A stretch of DNA of 48,382 nt from a virus: positions 1 to 48,382 of the IMG/VR virus record IMGVR_UViG_3300013131_000067; one strand, given 5' to 3'. Each line of letters starts with the position of its first letter. Position 1 is the first letter of the stretch. A program made the position numbers and the translations under genes. This document shows positions 22,271 to 31,004 of the stretch, piece by piece. The notes below the pieces were generated by a model. The model had not been told where the DNA came from, did not search any database, and worked only from the letters and a program-made list of their open reading frames with translations.

Positions 22271-22633
22271 ATGGAAATAACTCGCGCTGGCATAATGATT
22301 AATCAACCGAGTAATTCAATGTCAAATAATATCGGCGTATTTCATACACCAAATGAATCAGCATCACCTCCGGTAGCTTTTGTGTCTGCGTCTGGGCTTG
22401 TGATAACAGGCTCAACCTTATCAGCTTATTCTCCACCAAGAGCGTTATACTTCCCCACCGCGATAACAAATTATAGAGCATATCCATTTCCAACAAATAT
22501 CAATTCATCTCCATCATATATTTTTATAAGCGTTGCATTACCTGGAACTTATATTCAAGGATCTTTCAATAAAGTTACACAATCTGATGGGAACGAATTG
22601 CCAGCATTATCATCAGCTTATTTTGTTTGGTAA
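22271..22633 (+). CDS. Hypothetical structural-type protein (120 aa)
   Basis: Starts 8 nt after the preceding gene. It is rich in Ser, Pro and small residues, with beta-strand-like segments (GLVITGSTLSAYSPPRALYF, YIFISVALPGTYIQGSF). The composition resembles small phage decoration or tail-accessory proteins. Its single Trp at the C-terminal end is TGG. Function unknown. Confidence 0.55.
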   Translation: MEITRAGIMINQPSNSMSNNIGVFHTPNESASPPVAFVSASGLVITGSTLSAYSPPRALYFPTAITNYRAYPFPTNINSSPSYIFISVALPGTYIQGSFNKVTQSDGNELPALSSAYFVW

Positions 22634-22639
22634 TATATT

Positions 22640-23041
22640 ATGAATGGATTTGGATTAGGTTTAGGTTTAGGATTTGTAAATTGCGGAATTCATTGCGATA
22701 CTGAGTTCCTATTAACGGTATTGCCATCTATAGAAAATTTTTTAGCAACACCATCCGCAGAACAAACCATGAGTTTATCTTGAGATACTTATTTAGGCGC
22801 TGATGGTGGTATAGGTGCTTGATTTGAAATTAGATATTGAAAAACATCATCTCCGAATAACATAACAAATATTTCATATGTTGAAATATTAGAAAAAAAA
22901 TATGATGTTATCAATTTATCATCAAACACTCAATATACTTTTCAAATTAGAGCTTTAAGACAAGACCGAGATGATGGCATATCTGATTTTACATATACTT
23001 ATACGCCATGATCAGAAGCTATAAAAACAACGTCAGTATAA
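22640..23041 (+). CDS. Fibronectin type III-like domain protein
   Basis: 133 aa. After a Gly-rich start (FGLGLGLGFVNCG), one FN3-like beta sandwich is visible: SLSWDTYLGADGG, WFEIRYWKTSS, YDVINLSSNTQYTFQIRALR and YTPWSEAIKT. FN3 and Ig-like domains decorate phage tails and capsids and bind surface glycans weakly. All Trps are TGA. It belongs to the 20.9-23.2 kb structural-like set. Confidence 0.65.
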
Positions 23042-23055
23042 TAGGAATATAAATA

Positions 23056-23211
23056 ATGAAATTAATAAACTCTTGAAAATCAATAGTAAAACAACATGAT
23101 AAATATCATGTTGAATTAAGACTTAGTATAATAACATTGTTAAAAGTATCTTTAGACTTCTCAAATAAAGAATATTCTTTCGTTCTTTTTAATTTTGGCC
23201 TTCGTTTTTAG
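23056..23211 (+). CDS. Small hypothetical protein (51 aa)
   Basis: ATG 14 nt after the FN3-like gene, with AGGAATAT upstream; Trp7 is TGA. The sequence VELRLSIITLLKVSLDFSNK is amphipathic and the end (YSFVLFNFGLRF) is hydrophobic. The frame contains a 9-bp perfect palindrome (23092-23113), so the region may also form an RNA hairpin. Short length keeps confidence low. Confidence 0.45.
23092..23113. other. Perfect inverted repeat inside a small ORF
   Basis: CAACATGAT and ATCATGTTG flank a 4-nt AT loop. There is no downstream T-run, so a terminator is unlikely; it could be a protein-binding palindrome or RNA hairpin. Confidence 0.4.
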
Positions 23212-23259
23212 ATCAAATCTTCATATATAAAATAAAAGTTTTTCTTATAGGGGTTTCAT

Positions 23260-23796
23260 ATGTTTCCTTCACAAATTATTATAGAGGGCCCTGATAGAAC
23301 GGGGAAAGATACGCAAATAAATTTACTTCAACAATATGCCTGGAATAATCATAAACTGGCATATAATCTTTCTCATTATTCACATCTAAAAAACATCAAT
23401 GACTATCAATCTTATTCAAATACTTTATACGATAATCTTATTTATCGTATGTGTATTAGTAATACTTATGATATTTATAATCGTTCTCACATAGGTGAAT
23501 ATGTATATGCACCAATGTATCGCAATTATTCCGGAGATTATATTTTTGATATAGAAATGAAATATTTCATTGATAATTATGATCACATATTTCTTATTAC
23601 TCTTATAACAGATCCTCTTGTACTTATTTCCAGAGATGATAAGCTTTCATTTTCAAATAATTTAGAACAAAAACAACTGGAAATTTCTAAATTTAAAGAA
23701 GCACACGAGATGTCTATTATAAAGAAAAAACTTCTTATAGATTGTACTGATATGTCTAAAGAAGAAGTTCAAGAATTGATTATTCAAAACATATAG
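23260..23796 (+). CDS. Deoxynucleoside monophosphate kinase (thymidylate kinase-like)
   Basis: P-loop kinase of 178 aa. The Walker A motif IIIEGPDRTGKDTQ is at residues 6-19, and EYVYAPMYRNYSGDYIF could carry the DR-type substrate region. HIFLITLITDPLVLISRDD fits the third strand and lid. Thymidylate kinases and phage dNMP kinases share this layout. Because it lies two genes before a predicted dCMP hydroxymethylase, it could phosphorylate the modified dCMP, as T4 gene 1 kinase does; this is inference. Trp is TGG. Confidence 0.72.
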   Translation: MFPSQIIIEGPDRTGKDTQINLLQQYAWNNHKLAYNLSHYSHLKNINDYQSYSNTLYDNLIYRMCISNTYDIYNRSHIGEYVYAPMYRNYSGDYIFDIEMKYFIDNYDHIFLITLITDPLVLISRDDKLSFSNNLEQKQLEISKFKEAHEMSIIKKKLLIDCTDMSKEEVQELIIQNI

Positions 23797-23804
23797 GAGG
23801 TTTT

Positions 23805-24518
23805 ATGTCACAAGTTATTCGAAATGAAGAAATTTATATTGATGAACTCAATAAGTCCGCAACAACAAGGTATGAATTAAACGAAATTCATTGGAAAGAA
23901 ATGAATCTTGCATTAAAGTTGTTTGGTGAGGCTTTTGATAGCGATAAAAAGGATATGATATTTACAAAGAACATGCTTTATTATAAGGGCGGTTATCCTT
24001 CAGAAAAAACTCCTCCGCGTTTGTGGACATTGTTTAATCATCTTTCTATTGTAATGAAATACTTTTCTTACGCAAATAAATTGGATGAAATTGAACCTTA
24101 TTTGAATGAATTTGGTTTGAATGTTTCTCTTACAAACCTTGATTTCTTTTCTAATTTAGATATTCCGATTGATAGTTTGAATAAAAAAGCCTATAATAAG
24201 GTAAAAAAGATTTATGGTGAATTGTTTAAACCAGACGACGACGATGAATTAAACAACATGTTAAAAAGAGATCTCTTTGACAAAATTTTGAACTTTATGA
24301 TGGAAAAGCAGTATATAATCTGCACCCTTAGTGATAGCGTAAAGTTTGAAGCGGCTGATAAGGTTGAAGAAGAATGTGATATTAAACCAGTAAATTTCAA
24401 AAAGGCTGTTTTTTTGAAGTATAAAGTAATCAAGAATGGAGATATTACTGAAGATCTTGCAAAGGTTGATGAGAATATGGATAATATGGAAGCGGCAATA
24501 AGCGTATTAAAGGAATAA
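23805..24518 (+). CDS. Hypothetical protein (237 aa)
   Basis: AGGAGG precedes the ATG by 5 nt, starting 8 nt after the kinase. All Trps are TGG. The protein looks mainly alpha-helical and acidic (FKPDDDDELNNML), with LWTLFNHLSIVMKYFSYANK in the middle and an acidic end (DENMDNMEAAISVL). No known motif. Close linkage to nucleotide-metabolism genes suggests a related soluble role. Confidence 0.65.
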   Translation: MSQVIRNEEIYIDELNKSATTRYELNEIHWKEMNLALKLFGEAFDSDKKDMIFTKNMLYYKGGYPSEKTPPRLWTLFNHLSIVMKYFSYANKLDEIEPYLNEFGLNVSLTNLDFFSNLDIPIDSLNKKAYNKVKKIYGELFKPDDDDELNNMLKRDLFDKILNFMMEKQYIICTLSDSVKFEAADKVEEECDIKPVNFKKAVFLKYKVIKNGDITEDLAKVDENMDNMEAAISVLKE

Positions 24519-24526
24519 AAGTAAAT

Positions 24527-25423
24527 ATGAAAATTATTTCTGGACATAGTTTTTCTTATGTTTATAAAAAACTGTTAGATAGTTTGCTTTATGAATTTGA
24601 GTATGAAAATTCTGCTCGAAATAAGCAAACAAGAGAGATTCTTGATGTTATTCTTACAATAGAGAATCCACTTTCTAACATATTCTCGTGTTCGGCTAGA
24701 GAATTCCCTTATAATTATTTGGCTGGAGAATTGATATGATACTTTATGGGTAGACGTGATGTACATTTTATTTCTCGCTATTCAAAATTTTGACAGAAAT
24801 TAGCTGATAGTGATGGAAATCTAAATTCTGCTTATGGCTATCTTTTATTTCAAAAACCAATAAGTGATAAACATACACAAACGCAATGAATGTGAGCATT
24901 GGATAGTTTGATACGCGATAAAGATACCAGACAAGCAATAATAAGATATAATAATAATGATCATCAATATGAAGGTAATAAAGATTTCGTATGTACTCTA
25001 ATTTCTCATTTCTTTATTCGAGATAATGAACTTCATATGACAACACAAATGAGGTCCTCGGACATAGTTAGAGGTTTAACATTTGATTTCCCATTTTTCT
25101 CATTATTACAACAACAAATGAGAAATCATTTACTTCCAACATATCCTGAACTTAAAATTGGATACAATCGTCTTATTTTAGGTTCTAGTCATATTTATTC
25201 CGAGCATTATAATCTCGCAAAAGAAATGTTAGATGCCGGTATATTTGATTCGAATATACCAGAGTTATCATCAAATCTTATTGATAATAACGGAAATCCT
25301 AGTGATGTTTTAAAAGAAATTGAAAAAAGAGTTGAGCAAAATCGTAAGATGACAACACAACTAATTGATCAATTACATAATTGAATATACAATAACGCAT
25401 TTCAATCAAATAAAACTAAATAA
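24527..25423 (+). CDS. ThyA-family enzyme, predicted dCMP hydroxymethylase
   Basis: 298 aa. ThyA-fold features: HFISRYSKFW and SAYGYLLF, TRQAIIRYN (phosphate arginines from the partner subunit), catalytic Cys156, RSSD at 176-179 exactly 20 residues after the Cys as in E. coli ThyA, and SSHIYS (His/Tyr pair). At the position of E. coli Asn177, which selects dUMP, this protein has Asp187 (GLTFD). That Asn-to-Asp change is the hallmark of dCMP-directed members such as T4 dCMP hydroxymethylase. ThyX is also encoded here, leaving this enzyme free for cytosine modification. Several Trps are TGA. Methylation rather than hydroxymethylation is possible. Confidence 0.75.
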
Positions 25424-25439
25424 AAGGAAAAAATAAAGT

Positions 25440-26690
25440 ATGAATATCTCCTCAAAGATATTATCCGACATTATAATCTACATGAAATATGCTAAATATA
25501 TTCCACAATTCAAAAGAAGAGAAACATGAGATGAAATAGTTACAAGAAATATGGATATGCATATTAAAAAGTTTCCGCAATTAGAAGAAAGAATTAGAAA
25601 ACATTATCAACTTGTTTATGATAAAAAAGTTTTGCCTAGTATGAGAAGTATGCAATTTGCTGGAAAACCGATAGAAATAAGTCCTGCTAGAATTTATAAT
25701 TGTTCATATCTTCCAATAGATGATTATAGAGCATTTTCAGAAATTATGCATTTATTATTATCGGGTGTCGGTTGCGGGCTTTCTGTTCAAAAACATCATG
25801 TAGAACAACTCCCGGAAATTAGAAAACCAAACCCAAATAGACATAAAAGATTTCTTATTGGTGACAGTATAGAAGGATGAGCCGATGCCATTAAAACGTT
25901 AATGAAATCTTATTTCAACGTTAATGGCACCTCCTCTATTATTTTTGATTATTCTGATATCAGACCAAAGGGTGCAAGACTTATTACATCCGGCGGAAAG
26001 GCTCCCGGTCCGCAACCATTAAAAGATTGCATTTATAATATAACAAAAGTATTAGATCAAAAAGAAGATGGAGATAAATTGTCTCCATTAGAGGTGCATG
26101 ATATAATTTGTTTTATAGCTGACGCTGTTTTAAGTGGTGGAATTAGAAGAGCCGCTTTAATTAGCTTTTTTTCGATGAGTGATAATGAAATGTTAGCTTG
26201 CAAGGCTGGAAATTGATGGGAAAAAAATCCCCAAAGAGGAAGAGCAAATAATTCCGTAGTTATTCTTAGACATCGTATTGAAGAAGAAGATTTCAATAAA
26301 CTCTGAGAAAGAATTAGATTAAGTGGTTGCGGCGAGCCGGGAATTATGTTTACTAATGATAAAGAAGTTCTTGGGAATCCTTGTTTGGCTGGAGATACGA
26401 AGGTAGCTACGGAAATTGGCGATATTTCTATAGAAGAATTAGTATCATCGTATGAACAAGAAAAAGAATTACCGAAGATCTTGTCATATAATAAACAAAC
26501 CGGAGAATTAGAATTTTGCGAAATGTCTTGGGGGGCGCTTACAAGAGAACAGGCTGATGTTGTAGAATTAGAATTTGAAGATGGAGAAAATATAACACTA
26601 ACTCCTGATCATGAAGTTTATACAAAAAATAGAGGATATGTAAAAGCATGTAATTTAACCGAAGACGATGAAATTATTTCTATCAAATAA
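25440..26690 (+). CDS. Class II ribonucleotide reductase, N-terminal half plus N-intein
   Basis: Residues 1-314 form the N-terminal part of an adenosylcobalamin-dependent reductase: LPSMRSMQFAG, IYNCSYLPIDD (active-site Cys), GVGCGLSVQKHHVEQLP, DSIEGWADAIK (W as TGA), FDYSDIRPKGARL and CGEPGIMF. It then reads GNP and enters an intein at Cys315 (CLAGDTKVATEIGD). The 102-aa N-intein includes block B with TPDHEVYTKNRGY and ends at TAA. It is close in character to the NrdJ-1 family of split inteins. The partner half is at 27585-28640. Confidence 0.9.
25887..25928 (+). other. Long imperfect hairpin inside the reductase gene
   Basis: Stems GCCATTAA/TTAATGGC (8 bp), CGTT/AACG (4 bp) and GAAAT/ATTTC (5 bp) stack with small one-sided bulges around a CTT loop, giving 17 pairs. 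It lies in ordinary coding sequence; function is unknown. Confidence 0.35.
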
Positions 26691-26700
26691 TTTGGAAAAA

Positions 26701-26749
26701 TTTAGATATTATTCGTATATAAATAATACACGGATTACTAATATCTAAA
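26701..26749 (+). other. Inverted repeat before the reductase-linked endonuclease
   Basis: Perfect 11-bp arms (TTTAGATATTA and TAATATCTAAA) flank 27 nt in the gap between the N-intein stop and the endonuclease gene. The right arm ends one base before the GGAG of the endonuclease, so folding would hide its ribosome binding site. Confidence 0.5.
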
Positions 26750-26763
26750 AGGAGAAATAATAA

Positions 26764-27621
26764 ATGATAGAAATGAAATCCACGATAGATGAAATGGCAT
26801 TAATGGATTTTTTTTACAAACAATTTCAATGACAAAAACAAAAAATAGACATAATAATATGACCAGAATACGAATATAGATTTGATTTGTTTATGAAACA
26901 AAACAAAATACGCAATCCCAATAATGGAATAAAAAAGCGTTTTTTACAACAGATGATAAAAACAGATTATTATGATAATTGATGTAAACTAAAAACTATT
27001 TGCGAAACATTATACCTTGAAGGATATGGTTTTAAATTATTAGCTAGAAAATTTGATGTTAGTTATACCGAAATTAGAACCATATTCAATAATTTAGAGA
27101 TAGAAAAACGACACGGTTTATGCGTTGTGACTAATAAACTCAAAGAAGTTAGAAGTATAAATCTAAAAGAAGCATATAATAAAAGAGAAGGATTTTTCAA
27201 AACTTTTGAAAAAAAAACTAATAAAACTTCTAGGGGAGTGCAAGGATATTATTATAATCAAGGAATGAATAAATTAGTTTGATTGAGAAGTACTTACGAA
27301 TTCATATATGCTAAATGATTAGACAAACAAAAAATAATTTGAGACGTTGAAGTAAAGACTTTTCGACTAAAATCTACTTATTATAGACCGGACTTTTTCT
27401 TGTTTGATGACATCAACAATCTTACTATAAAAAAGATTGTTGAAATAAAAGGATATTGACAAAGAGATGTAAAAAAACTCAGAGAATTACAGCGTGAAAA
27501 TCCTCTAAATTGTGAAGTTTGCATTATATTTGATGTAAAACCTTATATAGAAGAAAATTCTAATTATTCAAAGGAACTAAAAGAATGAAAGAAAAGCAGA
27601 ATATTACTATTAGAAAAATAA
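26764..27621 (+). CDS. PD-(D/E)xK homing endonuclease-like protein in the split reductase
   Basis: 285 aa, between the two reductase halves. A helix-turn-helix-like segment (GFKLLARKFDVSYTEIRTIF) lies around residues 82-105. The C-terminal third has WLRSTYEFIYAKWLD, TYYRPDFFLF and KKIVEIKGYW, which fits a PD...ExK nuclease core. All eight Trps are TGA, unlike the exteins. The last 37 nt overlap the C-terminal reductase half. It differs from the Vsr-like enzyme in the helicase cassette, so the two insertions have separate origins. Confidence 0.78.
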
Positions 27622-28640
27622 AAAAAATTAGTGTTAGAAAAAACAGAGATGTATTTGATATTACGGTTCTCAGAAATCATAACTTTTTTGCTAATAAAAC
27701 GTTGGTATCAAATTGTAACGAAGTCTCGCTTAAGCCATTTCAATTTTGTAATTTGTGTGAAATAAACGCGTCAGACATTGAAAGTCAAGAAGATTTAAAT
27801 GAAAGAGTGGAAGCTGCCGCATTTATTGGAACACTCCAAGCATCTTATACAAACTTTCATTATTTAAGAGATGTTTGGCAAAAAACAACTGAGCGGGATG
27901 CTCTTCTTGGAATAGGAATGACAGGATTAGGTAGTGGTAAATTTTATGATGTTAATTTAGAGGAAGCCGTTCAATTAGCCAAAAAGATAAATAAAGAATT
28001 AGCCAAAGAGATTGGAATAAATAAAGCATCTAGACTTACTGTAATAAAACCTTCGGGTACCGCTAGTGTTCTTCTGGGAACAAGTTCTGGAATTCACGCG
28101 TGGCACAGTGATTATTATATTAGAAGAGTAAGGGTCGGAAAAAACGAAGCGATTTATAATTATCTTTCCAAACAACATCCAGAACTTATAGAAGATGAGT
28201 ATTTCAAACCAGAAACAGATGCAGTTATTGCAGTGCCGCAAAAAGCTCCGAAGAATTCCATTCTAAGGCATGAAAGCGCCTTAGAACTATTAAATAGAAT
28301 AAAGTATATCACCAAACATTGGATTATTCCTGGACATATCAAGGGAGAAAATCACAATAATGTTTCTGCCACCGTTTCTATTCGAGATCATGAATGGGAT
28401 GTAGTTGGAAGATGAATGTGAGATAATAGGAATTATTATAATGGTCTTTCAGTCCTTCCTTACGATGGAGGAACTTATGTTCAAGCTCCGTTTGAAGATT
28501 GCTCAAAAGAAGTATATGAAGAAATGATAAGTCATTTATCGGATATAGATTTATCAAAGATTGTAGAAGAAGAAGATATGACATCCGCAAGAGAAGAAGT
28601 AGCTTGCGCTGGTGGTTTATGTACAATAGATAGGATATAA
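27585..28640 (+). CDS. C-intein plus class II ribonucleotide reductase C-terminal half
   Basis: Residues 1-43 are a C-intein with block F (RDVFDITVLRNHNFFAN) and block G LVSN, then extein Cys44. Splicing gives GNP-CNEVSLKPFQFCNL, the conserved NPC(x)E loop of class II reductases, and a 622-aa enzyme. The rest has LLGIGMTGLGSG, KPSGTASVLLGTSSGIHAWH, GENHNNVSATVSI and a C-terminal redox pair CAGGLC. The penultimate intein residue is Ser rather than the usual His. TGA-coded Trp occurs in VGRWMWDN. Expression depends on its own start inside the endonuclease gene. Confidence 0.9.
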
Positions 28641-28641
28641 T

Positions 28642-29250
28642 GTGGAAATTAAATTATTAGATCACACAAAATTAAGCAACGCCGTTATAGCGGGAAGAAC
28701 AGCTTATCAATCTTTTCATAAAGGTGGAAATTATGATGGTGCAACTGATGATATAACGGATGTAGATAAAGAATTTCTAAATTGATTATTCAATAAACAA
28801 AAACATGAATCTGTACTTGAGATGGTAACATACGTTTTCAAAATGGATGATTTCTCAAGAGCTGTTTTGCAACAATGATCAAGAAATCGTATTATGAGTC
28901 AAACCGTTATGTCAACTAGATATATTAAGCCAAAGAAATTTAAGTTATACAAAACGGATAATGAAGAACTTAATGAATATATTCAAAATTATTTTGATGG
29001 ACTAATAGAAAAATTTGGTCATTTATCAAACGATGTCATAAAATACGGATACCCAGAAGCTGTTTTAACAAAAAACGTTGTTACTTTCAATTTTAGAGAA
29101 CTGAATCATATTCTAACATTGAGATTATCAAATCATGCATTTAAAGAGTATCAAGAATTGGCAAGAATGTTGTTAAATAATATACCTGAAAAACATAAGT
29201 TTTTATTTGAAGAGAGTTTTGGGGAATTTATTGAGAAAGAAGAGTGTTAA
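28642..29250 (+). CDS. thyX: Flavin-dependent thymidylate synthase ThyX
   Basis: Makes dTMP from dUMP using FAD and methylene-tetrahydrofolate. The ThyX signature RHRx7S appears as RNRIMSQTVMS (R81 to S91) with His replaced by Asn. Other family segments are KHESVLEMV, FSRAVLQQW and LNHILTLRLSNHAFKEYQELA. 202 aa is typical. The start is GTG, since the ATG overlapping the previous stop is out of frame and closes quickly. Two Trps are TGA. Its presence beside a ThyA-like gene implies different jobs for the two. Confidence 0.85.
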
Positions 29251-29251
29251 T

Positions 29252-29497
29252 ATGCATATTCAAAAACTATCTTTAGGTTATCTAAACATACTTCCAGTAT
29301 TGGCAATAGGAAGAAATTCTTTTGGTAATAAATGATGAATTGAATTTGATTGATTGTTCTGGGGAATTATGATTGGAAAAGATGATTTAAGTTGTATAGA
29401 AGAATTTATTGATGATCAAAAACAGTTAGATTTAGATGTAAAAGAGACTATTTATAATAATATGGATAAACTTATGGAGGATTCAAATGTTAGATAA
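29252..29497 (+). CDS. Small hypothetical protein (81 aa)
   Basis: Follows thyX immediately. It has three TGA Trps and one TGG (NKWWIEFDWLFWGIM), and a helical acidic C-terminus. The last ~20 residues (DLDVKETIYNNMDKLMED) recur in a fragment at 30930-31001, suggesting duplication. Function unknown; the stop overlaps the next start by 11 nt. Confidence 0.6.
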
Positions 29498-29789
29498 AAA
29501 AGAATTAAATAGAACAATTATAAAAGGTGATAATGTTTTTTATACTGATTCTCCTCAATTTATGATAGAAAGAACAAATACTATTTTTGAAGTAAGAACT
29601 AGGGCATTCAATTCAATAGAAAATATTCAAAATTTTATTGATGAACAAAGTTATTCTGCTTTTTTTATAAGTAATTTATATGAAGTTGAAAATGGTCAAT
29701 ATTGATTAAGATATGATAGTTGTTTGAGAATTAATATGACAGAAGAAGATATAAAACAATTACAGGAGGTATGATACGTCAGACAATAA
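29487..29789 (+). CDS. Hypothetical protein (100 aa)
   Basis: GGAGG lies 7 nt before the ATG. Two Trps are TGA (QYWLRYD and EVWYVRQ). It looks like a small alpha/beta protein (FEVRTRAFNSIENIQNFIDE). Function unknown. Its 3' end contains the AGGAGG that may serve the next gene. Confidence 0.6.
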
Positions 29790-29817
29790 TTTTCCAACAC
29801 CAACAAAGCTAGAAAAA

Positions 29818-30039
29818 ATGTTTTACATTAAAACACCTGAAGTGAATGAAAATAATGAAGTCATATTAATTGATATGAAATGTGTAGAAATTCCAAAAGA
29901 AATATTGGATATGGAAAGTGATGAAAATTTCTTATATTGATTAGCATATGATAAATATGGAAATTCTATTCAAATACAACCATTTTCTAAATGTTTAAGT
30001 AATAATGCAGAATTAAAGTTAGGTGAATTGGGGGAATAA
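29818..30039 (+). CDS. Hypothetical protein (73 aa), start uncertain
   Basis: From the ATG at 29818 the frame runs to TAA directly before the next gene. Upstream the same frame continues as SDNNFPTPTKLEK and meets a perfect AGGAGG at 29764-29769, with ACG 6 nt after it at 29776. Either ACG starts the gene (ATG changed by one base), or a single-base loss separates the frame from the ATG at 29771. The single Trp is TGA. Function unknown. Confidence 0.55.
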
Positions 30040-30573
30040 ATGTTGGATAAAAACAAAGTATATTATTTGGCTCATCTATATTCGTTGGATGTAGGGTTAA
30101 AAGAAACAGAAGAAGAAAAAATAGCGTTATTAGAAGAAAGATTTGATGATGCTAATAGAATAGCTGCTAAGTTTATAAATGAAGGATATAATATATATTC
30201 TCCAATTTCATGTTTTCATGTGATGGCATTAAAGTATGATATGCCAAAAACTTTTACTTTCTGGTCAAAGATAGATTTTACTATGATTGATAGATGTGAT
30301 GGCGTTATTGTGTGCAACGAAGAAGGTATTGATAGAAGCGAAGGTGTTCAGGCAGAACTTAAACATGCAAGAGAAAAGAATAAAGAAATCTTTTATTATG
30401 AGAACGAAAGAGTTTATGAATCAGATACAGATTGAAATGTACCATTAGAAAATGCACATTGACCATCTATAAAAGATTTGTGTACAATTCAACCAATGAC
30501 CAAAAAACTTGGAATGGATATATTTTATGAACAATATATGTGCGAAAGAGCATCGTTCAGGCCAGAAAGGTAG
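30040..30573 (+). CDS. DUF1937-like, nucleoside 2-deoxyribosyltransferase fold
   Basis: 177 aa. VYYLAHLYS at the start, then RFDDANRIAAKFINEGYNIYSPI, W-x2-IDFTMIDRCDGVIVC and DRSEGVQAELKHAREKNKEI follow the order seen in the nucleoside 2-deoxyribosyltransferase-like families (DUF1937/DUF4406). Such proteins act on N-glycosidic bonds of nucleotides. The extra ~45-residue C-terminal extension after the core uses TGA for both Trps. A salvage or modification role fits the neighbouring nucleotide genes but is inferred. Confidence 0.68.
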
Positions 30574-30579
30574 GCTTTA

Positions 30580-30765
30580 ATGTGATTTAAAAGAATATTC
30601 TGTAAGCATGAATTTAATTATTTAAAAGATTTACATTTAATTGATAATAATAGTGTTGATTGAAGAGTTGAATGTAAATGTTGAAAATGCAATAAAGTAT
30701 TCTATGCACATTGCGGATTAGCTCTTGCAAAGTATGGAAAGTTAGTTCAAAGAAAAGAGGTTTAA
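30580..30765 (+). CDS. Small zinc-finger-like protein (61 aa)
   Basis: The second codon is TGA, so the gene is invisible under the standard code. C8/H10 (FCKHEF) and the cluster ECKCWKCNKVFYAHC could bind zinc. Three Trps, all TGA. Similar small CxxC proteins are common in phage accessory operons. Function unknown. Confidence 0.55.
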
Positions 30766-30933
30766 ATGGCAGATAATAAAAGAGAAGAACTTTATAGAAA
30801 ATTAAAAGAGGTTAGTAATCAAATTAAAGAGTGTGACAAAAAATATATTCTTGTCAAAAATCCAGAAATTATTAAAATAATCGAGTATCTTGTTGATGAA
30901 GATATGTGTAAAATTATGGAAAACTATAACTAG
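30766..30933 (+). CDS. Small charged protein (55 aa), possibly frameshifted
   Basis: ATG directly after the previous stop. Highly charged and helical (REELYRKLKEVSNQIKECDKK). The TAG at 30931 is followed, one frame back, by a coding-like tail at 30930-31001 resembling the end of the gene at 29252. The intact gene probably read through into that tail. Confidence 0.5.
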   Translation: MADNKREELYRKLKEVSNQIKECDKKYILVKNPEIIKIIEYLVDEDMCKIMENYN

Positions 30934-31001
30934 ATCCAGATGTTAAAGAGCTTATTTATAACAATATGGATAAGCTTATCGACGAAACGAATAGGAGTTA
31001 A
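30930..31001 (+). pseudogene. Out-of-frame C-terminal tail fragment
   Basis: Reads LDPDVKELIYNNMDKLIDE and ends NRS before TAA. It has no start of its own and resembles DLDVKETIYNNMDKLMED at the end of the gene at 29252 in protein and DNA. Best read as the 3' end of the preceding gene after a one-base indel. Confidence 0.5.
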
Positions 31002-31004
31002 TAG

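Noticed and set aside
29771-29812. 13-codon ORF from the ATG after AGGAGG
   Set aside because: It ends quickly at TAG; the downstream frame is coding-like, so a changed or displaced start of that gene is more likely.
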